Part shown: positions 55,139-64,000 of the stretch, piece after piece
Position numbering within the stretch: the first letter of the stretch is position 1
Layout: each line of letters begins with the position of its first letter
Assembly: GCA_000727475.1 (NCBI GenBank)
Contig: KL647291.1
Span: 3,908,992 to 3,972,991 of the forward strand
DNA from: Sarcocystis neurona
Taxonomy: Eukaryota > Apicomplexa > Conoidasida > Eucoccidiorida > Sarcocystidae
DNA: 64,000 bases
Direction of reading: 5' to 3'
Notes under the pieces: generated by a model
What the model was told of the DNA's origin: nothing
Database searches by the model: none
What the model saw: only the letters and a program-made list of their open reading frames with translations
Position numbers and translations under genes: made by a program

Positions 55139-55316
55139 CAGCAGGAGGAAGGCGAGTACCAGGGAGACCCTCTCCAGCGGTGGAGGACGAGCATCGGGAG
55201 CAGCCGAGGAGGACTAGCAAGCAGCGGGAGAGGTGGCGACACGAGCAAGAGCAGCGGCAAAGCGACAGCGGCAGCTTTTGCAGCGGCAGCAGTAACGCGC
55301 CGAGCGGCACCCGTAG

Positions 55317-55580
55317 CATGCGCCGGAAGATCACAAGCGGCAAGCGCCGCGTAGCGGCAGCGCAAAAGACCTAGCGCAACAACGACACAAGCCGTCAGTG
55401 GCACCAGCAGCAGCAGGAGCACGACGGACCTTCATATTTTACACTTCTGGTATACCTCTGCTCCAAGAGAGCTGTGCCAGTCCCTGCCATCCTTCCATAT
55501 TTCGTATCATCGGCGAAAATTCAATAGCAAAACAAGATGAGATGCAGAACGCGCCGCAGCAGCAGCCGCCATGCGGTTGA
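55317..55580 (+). CDS. Candidate terminal exon, unknown protein
   Basis: The frame opens after a TAG at 55314 and reads as mixed protein (PEDHKRQAPRSGSAKDLAQQ, then TFIFYTSGIPLLQESCASPC and RIIGENSIAKQDEMQ) to a TGA at 55580. There is no in-frame ATG near the start, so it would be a last exon. Opposite-strand frames are Leu/Val-rich and look like shadows. It may belong with the preceding gene or a separate one. Confidence 0.35.
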   Translation, partial: HAPEDHKRQAPRSGSAKDLAQQRHKPSVAPAAAGARRTFIFYTSGIPLLQESCASPCHPSIFRIIGENSIAKQDEMQNAPQQQPPCG

Positions 55581-55589
55581 CAGCGACGA

Positions 55590-57110
55590 GGCTTCTGGGG
55601 GGTCGGGCCAGGCCTAACACATCGCAGCGACGGCCTTTCTGCAGACTAGACAACTTTTTCCCCTTTTTTCCGCCATTAAATATATTTTTCTCCCTCTTTC
55701 TGATTTGAACCTTCTCTGGGCGGCAAGAGTTGCACCTCATGCAATACGTAGCAGCCGATGTATAGAGACGGGGATCCATTTATATACATATATATGCATA
55801 TATGTATGTATAAATACATACACTTAGACGTACACTTCGTGCTTGTCCGTTCATGTGTATACGTAAAGGCGTCTGTGTATAACTGCACTGTATGTATGTG
55901 GAGAAACATAGCGGCAGCAGATTGACTCGCTACCGTACTCGTTGTACGGCAAAACTGACGAGCAGATCCCCTCAACAGCAGACGTCCCCAACAGACATAG
56001 AGGGACTTCCCGTTTTTTCGTTGCTGTTTCTCTTGTGTGTAGGTAGACAACAGTAGCTGCTTCTGTTGCGAGATGTTGCTGCAGAGAGCAACAGGAGGCA
56101 TTCACCGCAGGCGCCGCTGCAACGTGGCGGTCCCGCGCAGTTGATTACGCAAGACGCGTGAAGGCTGCTCTCTTATCAGCAGCAAAACTAACAGGAGCAG
56201 CGACATCAGCAGCAGCACGAGATGAAGTAGCGGCAACCCAGCGACCTTCGGCAGCACGTCCGTTATAGCGGCAACTGTAGCTTCCGGAGCAGCAGCACCA
56301 GCAGCAGCAGCAGCAGCGACAGCAACAGCGGCAGCAGCGGCAGCAGCGACAGCAGCAGCAGCAGCATTGTGACCAACAGCAGCAGACACGGCAACTGCAA
56401 CATCAGCAGAAAGACCACCGGCAGGAACAAGAACAAGAGCAGCTACGGGAACGACCGCGACAGAAACACGAGCAACAGCAGCTGTAGCGAGATGAACACG
56501 ACAGACACGCTCTTAAGCAAAAAAGTGGCAGCAGAATTATAGCCAATACTGTCGTGGCAGGTCTGCGGTGGGCCCAAAGGCTGGACTCGAATGAACAGCA
56601 ACCACAGAGGCGTGGGAAGGAGAAATGTAGCAGCAGTAGCCGACAGAGGCAGCGGCAGTAGAAGAAATTGAGACGGAGCAGGAGCAGCAACAGTAGTGCC
56701 GCGGATTCTACCGATGCGACAAGTGCATGCAAGGCGAGGGCAAGGGAGGGCAGCAGGAGCTACTTGCTGCAGCAGCCCAGCAACAACACTGGCAGAAGAA
56801 GCAGCAGCAGCAATAGAGTCACGCGAAAGAAGCAATAGCAGCAGCATGACTGCAACAGGAGCAGAAGCAGCAGCGACAGCGACCCCAGCGACAGCAGCAG
56901 CAGGTAAAGGAACAGCAAAACAGCACCGCACACAACAGAGGGGCCAAGGCGACCTCCAGCACAAGGACGAGCGGAGGCACCAGTAGCCGCAGCAGCAGGA
57001 ACAGCAGCAACAAGGACAGGGGCAGCAGCGGCAGCGGTGTCAAGAATAACAGTAGCGAGACGAAGAGCGACAACCTCAAGAAGAGGAGCAGCAGGAACCG
57101 CAGTGCTGTC
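55590..57110. other. Intergenic stretch: TA microsatellite then CAG-oriented repeats
   Basis: TA/ATGT microsatellite is at 55780-55830. From about 56150 to 57110 CAG/GCA triplets dominate. A plus-strand frame at 56696-56986 (Ala/Thr/Ser-rich, ending GKGTAKQHRTQQRGQGDL) is in the same frame as the gene starting at 57113 and could be an upstream exon. Minus-strand frames are Leu/Ser/Cys-rich. Confidence 0.35.
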
Positions 57111-57112
57111 GC

Positions 57113-60100
57113 ATGTGTTTGTCAGCAGCAGCTGAGACAGCAGCAACGAATGCAGGAGACGGAGGAGGTAGCAGCGCACCAATGGAGCATACAGGAGCAG
57201 CGGAAGCAGCAACACCAGCAGCAGCAACACCAGCAGCAGCAACACCTGCATTTCATATGCATGTGGTCACTACACATACAGCAACGGTTCCTAACGATGC
57301 TCCAGCTGCTGCAGCAGAAAGCTGGAGAGGACTAAGTGAAACAAGTGCGAGCGTAGAGGAAGCAGACGCTGTTGCACGAACAACAACAGGAGCCACCGCT
57401 GCAGCAGGAACGCCAGCAGATACTTCTGGAGCAGCGACGCCAGGAGACACTGCTGCAGCAGCGGCAGCAGCCGATATTGCGCGTGCAGCACCCGGCGACT
57501 TTGTTGCAACAGCAGTCGCACAGGACGCCGGCGCAAGGGGGAGCAGTGCCGTAGGAGGGAACGAGGAAGCACGAGGTGGCGACGCGCGTAAAGATTACGA
57601 AGCTGCGACAGCAGGAGCAGGAGAAAATACTGCAGCAGCAGCAGGAGAAGCAAAAAAGGCTGCAGCACGGGGAAGTGCGATAGCAGTCGCACCAGCAGCG
57701 ATGACTCCTGCAGCAGTACGAGATTCAACAGGAGCAACATCTCATGCAGCGGCAGGTCCTTCAGCAGCAGAAGAAGCTCGGCCAGCCACTGCAGCGGCAG
57801 CAGGAGCCGGGTGGTCATCGGCGGTCCTAGCAGCAGAGGCTGCACCAGGAGTGAGTCTCGGAGTGACAGGCGAAAGACAGCAACTGTGGGGTGAACAGCA
57901 ACGCGCGCACGCAGCTACTTCTGCAGAGGAAGAACGAAAAGGAGCGTTTGACGGTTACAAGAGAGAGGAAGAAGACGAAGAAGGCAGCTGGGTATCTGAC
58001 GATGACCACAGCAGCTCTTCGCGTGCCTTTTCCGTCCTCTCCGCTCCGGAGAGTGTCGATTTGTCGTCCGCAAGTTCGCCTTCGTGCTGCTGTGCATCTA
58101 CTCCCTCCTACAGCAGCAGCCGCTATTCCGCAGGAGAGCAGCAGGGGGAGCCAACTTCTGCGTCGGCGGGCTCATGCAGCAGCAGCAGCAGCAGGCGGCA
58201 GCCGCCGCGGCGCAGGCACCAGCAGCAGTGGTCGAGGAGGAAGAAGCAGCAGCTGGTGCTGCAGCAAGAGGGAAGGCAGCACCACGGCGACGAGGAGGAG
58301 GAGGAGGACGAGGAAGATGAAGCGGATGAGCAGCAGAGCGTCCAGAGCGACCGGCAGCAGGAGATGCTGCAGCAGCACGTGTTGCGCAGCAGGCGGCAGC
58401 AGCAGCAGCACAGAGCGCCCCTGCAGCAGGTGCAGCGAGAACAACAGCTTGCGCGCAAACGGCAGCCGCAGCAACAGAAGCGAGAGCTGCACCAGCAGCA
58501 ACAGCAGCACGGGAAGGCGCTCTTGTGGGATGTGAGGACCCAACAAAAACGTGGGGTGGATGCAGCAGCAGCCACCGTCGTGCGCAGCCGACTGCTGCAG
58601 CTGATCGAAGATTTCTACTCCTTTCAGCAAAAACTCGATTCTCTCAAATGTGTACGTTCTTCAGGCCCCCAGACATATTGCTGTTGCTGTTCTCTCTCCC
58701 TCTCTTCCCTCTTTCTCTCGGTCTGTATACATGCAATATATGTATACGTATATGTATGTGTATGTATATATATATATATATGCACGTCTCTACTGGTGTA
58801 GACTCTAGTGCGTATATTACCATAAGCCGCGATGGATGTCCATTTTACGTACATGTGTATGGGTATACATGTATGTATATACATATGTGCGCATTGCTAC
58901 AGGTACATACTCTAGTGCGCGTGTGTATATATATATATGTATATATGCACGTTTCTATATAGGTACATACTCTAGTACGTATAGTAGAAATCGCGTTGCA
59001 TATACTGTCGTACACACTTGTCTGCATAGGTGCTGCGTGCATGACGGGTCTACCTGTCTGTATGTGGTGTTGTGGGCGGGCTCCTCATGCCGTCGGACGC
59101 GATGCTTCACGTTCATCTGGCGCCGTCCGGTTGAACTTCATTCCTTTGCTGCTGCTGCTGCAGCTTGTGCTACTGCTGCTGTTGTTGCAGCTTGTGCTAC
59201 TGCTGCTGTTGTTGCAGCTCGTGCTACTGCTGCTGCTACTTCGGCAGGTGCTACTCTTGCTGCTGCAGCTACGCCTGCACCTACCGCTGCTGCGGCAGCC
59301 GCTTCTCCTTCTGCCTCTACTGCTCCCGCTCATGCGGGTGCTGCTGCTGCTGCGGGGGTCACGCAGCATGTTGCAGTCGCTGCGCTGCTGTTCACTGCCA
59401 CTCCTCGCTCCTCTATTGATACTGCTGTTGCTGAACACTCCTGTGTTTCTTCCCCCATCTCGAAGCACTGCGCCGCGTAGTTGGCGCCAGCTGGGCGCGA
59501 AACAACTTGGCCTTGTGCTGCTGTTGAGGAGCAGCGAATAGCATGACGTGCTGCTGTTACTGCCCCTAGTGCTGCTTCTGGCTTCACCTAATAGGGTGCT
59601 GCTGGTGTTGTTGCGTCCGCGATTGGCTTCCACTCCTCCGCTGCTGCTGGGTGTGGCATGACGTGGAGCCGCGTCTTCTGTCCCTGTGTTGTCGCCGCTG
59701 TTACGGCACTGCTGTTCTTGCTGTTACTGTGCTGCTGCTGCTGCTGTTACAGCGGTACTGCTGCTATTACTACGCTGCTGCTGTTGCTGTATTGCTGCTG
59801 CTGTTGTCGCTGTGCTGCTGTTGCTGTGCTGCTGCTGTTGCTGTGCTGTTGCTGTGCCGCTGCTGTTGCTGTACTGATGCTGTTGCTGTACTGCTGCTGT
59901 TGCTGTACTGCTGCCGCTGCTGTTGTTGTACTGGTGCTGCTGCCGTTATTGTACTGGTGCTGCTGCTGTTATTGTACTGGTGCTGCTCTTGTTGGTGTAC
60001 TGCTGCTGGTGCGGCGGTTGCTGCGCAAGTGCCGCTTCTTGCACATTTCTGACGGCGTGATGCGTGCGGCGTGAATGTGATGTGGGGTGTGGGGTGCAGT

Positions 60101-63100
60101 TTTACCGACTGCGTGTACGTACACTGGAGGAGCAGCTGAACGCGGAAGCAGCAGCACGTCACGCAGCAGAGTTGCATGCGATTTTTGCTGCAGATAGGGA
60201 GTCGTTCCTCTCCGAGCAGCTGCAGCAGGTGAAAGAGAAGCTGCAAGGCGATACGCAGCGGAAAGATGAGCTGCTGCTGCTGCTTCAGTCAACGGTCCGC
60301 CAGCAGCAACAGCAGCTTACCGTCCGGGAGAAGCAGCTCCGGCAGCTCGAGCAACTGCAGCACCATCTCCAACAGAAACTGCAGCAGATGGAGCAGCGGC
60401 AGCAGCAGATGCTGCAGCAGACACAGCAAGAGCAGCAGGAAAAACAGCAGCGAAAGGCGCTTGACGCGGAGACTGATGAACGGGAGAAGGAAGATGAGGA
60501 GGAGGAGGTACAGCGAAAGGGTAGCGAGAGAGAGGAGCGCAACCGGGATGGTAGCATGAGTCGAGCAGTTGCGGCCGCACACAGGTCAACAGCAGCAGAA
60601 GAGAGCAGCAGGAGGAAGACAGCAGCACCAGGAGCCGGAGCAGCACGAGAGAGGTCAGCAGGAGCGTCAGCAGCAGCGAAACAAGCGACAGAAGGCACAG
60701 AGGCAGGAATTGCCGATGAAGGAGCAGGAGATTCAGAAGAAGCAGCAGCAGAAGAAAGGAACAGCAGCACACGAGAAAAAGCAGCGCGTGTGGTGCGCAA
60801 GTCTTTCTCTTCTTCAGCTGCAGCAGCTGCCCTGCCGCCGTCGCTGCAGCACGTTCCTTCTGCTGTTGTCACTGCCATATCCGCGTCGGTCGCTTTGTTA
60901 CCCACGCTGACGGCGGCGTTCACTTCCTCTGCAGCAGCAGCTCCTTCTTCTTCCTCCTCTTCCCCTTCTGCTGCCGTTGCTACTTCAGAAGGAGCTGCTG
61001 CTCCGACGTCTGAGCAGCAGGCGGGGAAACGCACAACGGCTGCTCCGGTGCCACCCGCTGGAGCAGGAGCACTGCAGGCGACGGACGAAGCAGGAAGCGA
61101 GCAGGAAGGAGAAGAAGAAGGCGAGGCAGCAGCAAAGATGTGTCGGATCGAGAAGGAGGTTGCTGCTGTTGTTGGGGCTGGTGATCCTGCGCTGCTGGGG
61201 GAATTCAGCTGTTCAGACCTCGCCTCCGTCTCTGGTGCTGCGGGAGCTGGTGACCGGGAAGAAGAGACAGCCTCTGCTGCGGCAGGAAACCACGCTGCCA
61301 CCACACACCACGAGAGCGGCGGCGGCCCAGGCACACCGAGCAGGAGCAGAAGCAGCAGCAGCAGCGTCCCGATTAGAAAAATCAGCAGCAGAAGTGAGTG
61401 GGTGCTCGGGGTCCGCGAGAAGCAGCTGGAGCGAGTCGCGGGGCAGCTGGACGCGCTGAACTCCTTCTGCATGCAGCAGGGAGAGGAAATTCAGGCGCTG
61501 CTGCAGGAGCTCGAAAAGGAAAAGCGCCGCAGAGATGGCCTGCAAAGAGAGTTACTCAAAGAACGCAGACGACGCGAGGAACTTCAAGCGCAGATACGGG
61601 TAAGATAGCTCGGTATGTACGTGCGTGCGTATGTATGTGCATGCGTATGTATGTGCACTTCTCTTTCTTTTCCGACAACTAAAAATGAGGCAAATGTATA
61701 AGACAAGGCGTGTCCACGCCGACGTGAAGGTAGGCGTTGATAACTGCGTGACTATACGTTTTGCTTTGTATATCTGCATCGGTGTGCCCGCATGTGGCCG
61801 TGTACATATATATATATATGTATATTTATAGGTAGACATGTATATTCTGTCACATGTGTTCTTGACGGAAATGTTTTGGTAGAAAGAACAAGGACGGATA
61901 GATGGTCGATAGGAACACGCACGTTTATATGACGAATGTATGTACACACACAATCTTCTGTGTATCGGTATAGCCACGTGTGTGTACGTATGTATGGATA
62001 AGCTGTGGATGAATAGACTTGCTGGGTACTGTGTCCCCTCTGTATACGCATATCTGTTATTACTCAGGTAAGACACCTGCGTGTCTGTATATATATATAT
62101 ATATGTGCGTATGCCTACCTGCATATATATATATATATGTATCTATACATATACCGTTAAAACAAGAAGCACAGACGCTTACTGTTGTACCCACATTTTC
62201 AACGCAATAGTTTTACATATATATGTATATATATGTGTAAATGTATACGTATGTATGTATATGTGTGTGTATACAGGTACGTGCATATATACATGCAGTA
62301 ACAGAGAGGTGCATGCACGGCTCATCTCTCTGCTCATGTGGGTTATGCATGTAATCGTGTATGTATATGCATATGTATGTGTGTATATATATCTATCCAC
62401 ACATATATATCTATATATACACATATAAATATATATATATATGTATGTGTGTATGTGTGTGGTAAGTGAGAGGTGCGCATACACGAGGCATATTTGTGAG
62501 CATCTGTGTGAGGCGTGTGATGATTTCCATGTATATACGTGTGTGTGCGTGCGTACCTGCGTGTGTGGATATACTGCAAGAGAGAAACAGCTGCATGGCG
62601 GTAAAATGTGTATGCGTAGGTACAGCAGGGTTCCTGTGTCGCGAGCCGGGTTCTGCATCTGCCGGATGGTTTCTCTAGTGCGGCTGCTGGTCCTGTGCTG
62701 CAGCAAGGAGAGAAAGCTTTTCAATATCGGGGAACTCTGAGCAGCAGCAGCGTGCCCGTGTTAATTCCACTGGCTGCTGCCTCTTCTTCTTCCTCGTCTG
62801 CGGCAGCAGCAGCAGTTTTGTGCGCTGGCCGAGGCAACAGCAGCACCGCGACACCAGGAGGAGGCGGAGGGGTCGCAGGAGGAGGAGGGGCAGGCGCAGG
62901 AGTTGCTGCGCCCGTTGCCGCCACTGCTGGTGCTGGCGCATGTGTTGCGGCGCAATTTCGGCTGCCGCCGCCGGACTTCCTTGCGGACTTGAAGGCAGAA
63001 ATTGAGGAGCTGCTGCTGCTCGCTCGGCAGCAGCATAAGCAGCAGCTGCTCCTGCAGCAGCACTGGGGGCCTCTGCTGCAGCGGAAGCAGCAGGAACTCT

Positions 63101-63786
63101 TCGGGTCTCTCTTGGGTCAGACAAGCGGCAGCGCCTGTTGCTGCTGCAGCAGCGGCCCTCCTCCTCCTGCTGCAGCAGCAACGACAGTGATGAGTTTCCC
63201 CCTCAGCACCACCAGCAGTCGCCAGAGCAGTGCCACTGCTGTCGAGCACAGCAGCTGCAGAGCAGCAGACGGGGACGAAGCACAAGCAGCACCAGCAGCA
63301 CCCACAGGCGGCACAAGCGGAAGTAGCAGTACCACGACTACCGCGTCTGCTCCGCCCCAAGCGGTTCCACCAAAAGCCGCTGCAGCAGCGTTTGCTGCTA
63401 CGGCTGCTGCGGCGACATCCTCTGCTGCTGCTCCTCCTGTCGACCAACTACCAGACGCTGTCCCCGGCTTCTTCCTGCAGGTGCAAAGAGCAACATCTCG
63501 TTCCGTCCACCTCCCGCAGCAGCAGCAGCCGGTCTCCTCTGAAACTCTGTGTCTGATGCAGACGACGCGTAGCTGCAGTCGGGTAACCAAACAGCTTATC
63601 TCTGTGCCGTCGTCACGGTCGTGCAGCAGCAGCAGCAGCGCACCCATAAGTATTTACGGCATAGCATCAGCAGCAGTCGTCACGCCCGCTTCTCTTGTGC
63701 CCATATATATGTATGTATATATATATATGTATATGTGTATATGCGGATATATATATATATATATATATGTATGTACGATGAAGTGA
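57113..63786 (+). CDS. Large Ala/Gln/Glu-rich coiled-coil protein, at least three exons
   Basis: Exon 1 runs from an ATG at 57113 to 58651 (donor GTACGT), exon 2 from 60100 to 61599 (acceptor GGGGTGCAG, donor GTAAGA), and exon 3 from 62704. All joins are in phase 0. Exon 1 is Ala/Thr-rich, then acidic and Ser-rich, then Gln/Arg-rich, and closes with an ordered helix (LLQLIEDFYSFQQKLDSLK). Exon 2 opens with coiled coil (FYRLRVRTLEEQLNAEAAAR, then TVREKQLRQLEQLQHHLQQK). It has a Ser/Ala spacer and ends in more coiled coil (LQELEKEKRRRDGLQRELL). Exon 3 is Gly/Ala-rich around a helix (DFLADLKAEIEELLLLARQQ). The open frame ends at 63786 in TA repeats, so exon 3 probably ends earlier and the gene may continue past 64000. 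A cytoskeletal or centrosomal role is a guess from coiled coils only. Confidence 0.58.
58700..60060. repeat. Intron between exons 1 and 2 of the coiled-coil gene: TA tract then CTG-oriented repeats
   Basis: TA/ATGT microsatellite lies at 58735-58990. CTG/GCT/TTG triplets dominate at 59145-59350 and 59700-60020, where GCTGTACTG and GTACTGGTGCTG words repeat. CTG lies on the coding strand here, opposite to the CAG of the flanking exons. A plus-strand Ala-rich frame (58836-59480) and minus-strand Gln/Ser-rich frames (59085-59633, 59770-60246) cross it, so an extra exon or an antisense gene cannot be excluded. Confidence 0.6.
61610..62600. repeat. Intron 2 of the coiled-coil gene: TA/ATGT microsatellites
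   Basis: ATATATATATG runs lie at 61808-61830, 62086-62106, 62123-62142, 62215-62240 and 62430-62450, with ATGTATGTGTGT words between. Frames crossing it on both strands are Tyr/Ile/Thr/His-rich translations of the repeat. Confidence 0.7.
62850..62935 (+). repeat. G-rich coding tract with quadruplex potential
   Basis: GGAGGAGGCGGAGGGG and GGAGGAGGAGGGGCAGGCG follow each other within 50 bases in exon 3 of the coiled-coil gene, encoding a Gly-rich run (GGGGGVAGGGGAGAG). Four or more G runs on one strand could form a quadruplex in DNA or mRNA; this is inference from spacing only. Confidence 0.5.
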
Positions 63787-63960
63787 CAGTCGCGCACGTA
63801 CATTTGTGTGCATGTGATAATATGTTTCTGTCTATGAATGTGGATGTATACATACATGTATATGTGTAAATGTATGTCTATGTGTGTGCATATATATGTG
63901 TATCTATGTGTGGATATGGATATGTATATATATATATATCACATGTGACAATTGCATACG
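63700..63960. repeat. TA/ATGT microsatellite at the right edge
   Basis: ATATATATATAT runs at 63715-63730, 63747-63770 and 63925-63940, with ATGTATATGTGTAAATGT words. This is the same sequence type as in the introns upstream, and it probably lies in an intron or past the end of the coiled-coil gene. Confidence 0.75.
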
Positions 63961-64000
63961 TGCGTGCATACAGATGGAACTGTATATCGGTGTTTGTGCG

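Noticed and set aside
60285..61472. 395-residue minus-strand Ser/Ala/Cys-rich frame
   Set aside because: The plus strand encodes clear coiled coil in phase with its neighbours. The minus frame mirrors CAG and GAG codons.
1..64000. Search for a novel defence or mobile system
   Set aside because: Sequence type, splice signals and repeats are those of a coccidian nuclear genome. No operons, integrases, transposases or direct-repeat/spacer arrays were found.

Overview
The window looks like nuclear DNA of a coccidian apicomplexan, most probably an Eimeria species. The evidence is dense CAG/CTG trinucleotide repeats that read as runs of Gln, Ala or Ser inside long open frames, introns full of TA-rich and ACGTATGTATAT-like microsatellites, and alternation of repeat-rich and repeat-poor blocks. 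All of these are known traits of Eimeria genomes. The species call is inference. I see no rRNA, tRNA, CRISPR array, insertion sequence or prokaryotic operon.

Layout. About 0.5-6.5 kb is a repeat-rich block of Ala/Gln/Ser open frames on both strands. A candidate two-exon gene lies at 7.5-8.0 kb and a degenerate AGT-type repeat at 8.15-8.66 kb. A very large Ser/Ala/Gln-rich coding block runs on the plus strand at 9.7-14.3 kb and is followed by a degenerate satellite of about 70 bp (14.3-14.9 kb). About 16.2-26.7 kb holds the best-supported gene, an Obg-family GTPase in seven exons whose introns carry GATA, TA and other repeats. About 27-44.5 kb is poor in CAG repeats. It holds TA-rich stretches, several small uncharacterised open frames, and a pleckstrin-homology (PH) domain gene at 37.7-39.2 kb that resembles the apicomplexan acylated PH protein family. 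About 44.6-50.6 kb is one large two-exon gene of unknown function with a probable frame break at a run of nine G. A candidate three-exon gene lies at 53.5-55.1 kb; its last intron ends in a 20-bp minisatellite made of tandem 3' splice-site look-alikes. From 57.1 kb to near the right edge runs a large Ala/Gln/Glu-rich coiled-coil protein in at least three exons.

Gene models come from reading frames, GT/AG splice signals, phase agreement at joins and family motifs. Only the Obg and PH genes have identities I would defend. For the repeat-rich blocks, coding strand and exon borders are uncertain, because CAG/CTG repeats keep several frames open at once. There is no sign of a shared pathway among the genes; the neighbourhood is ordinary eukaryotic gene order.
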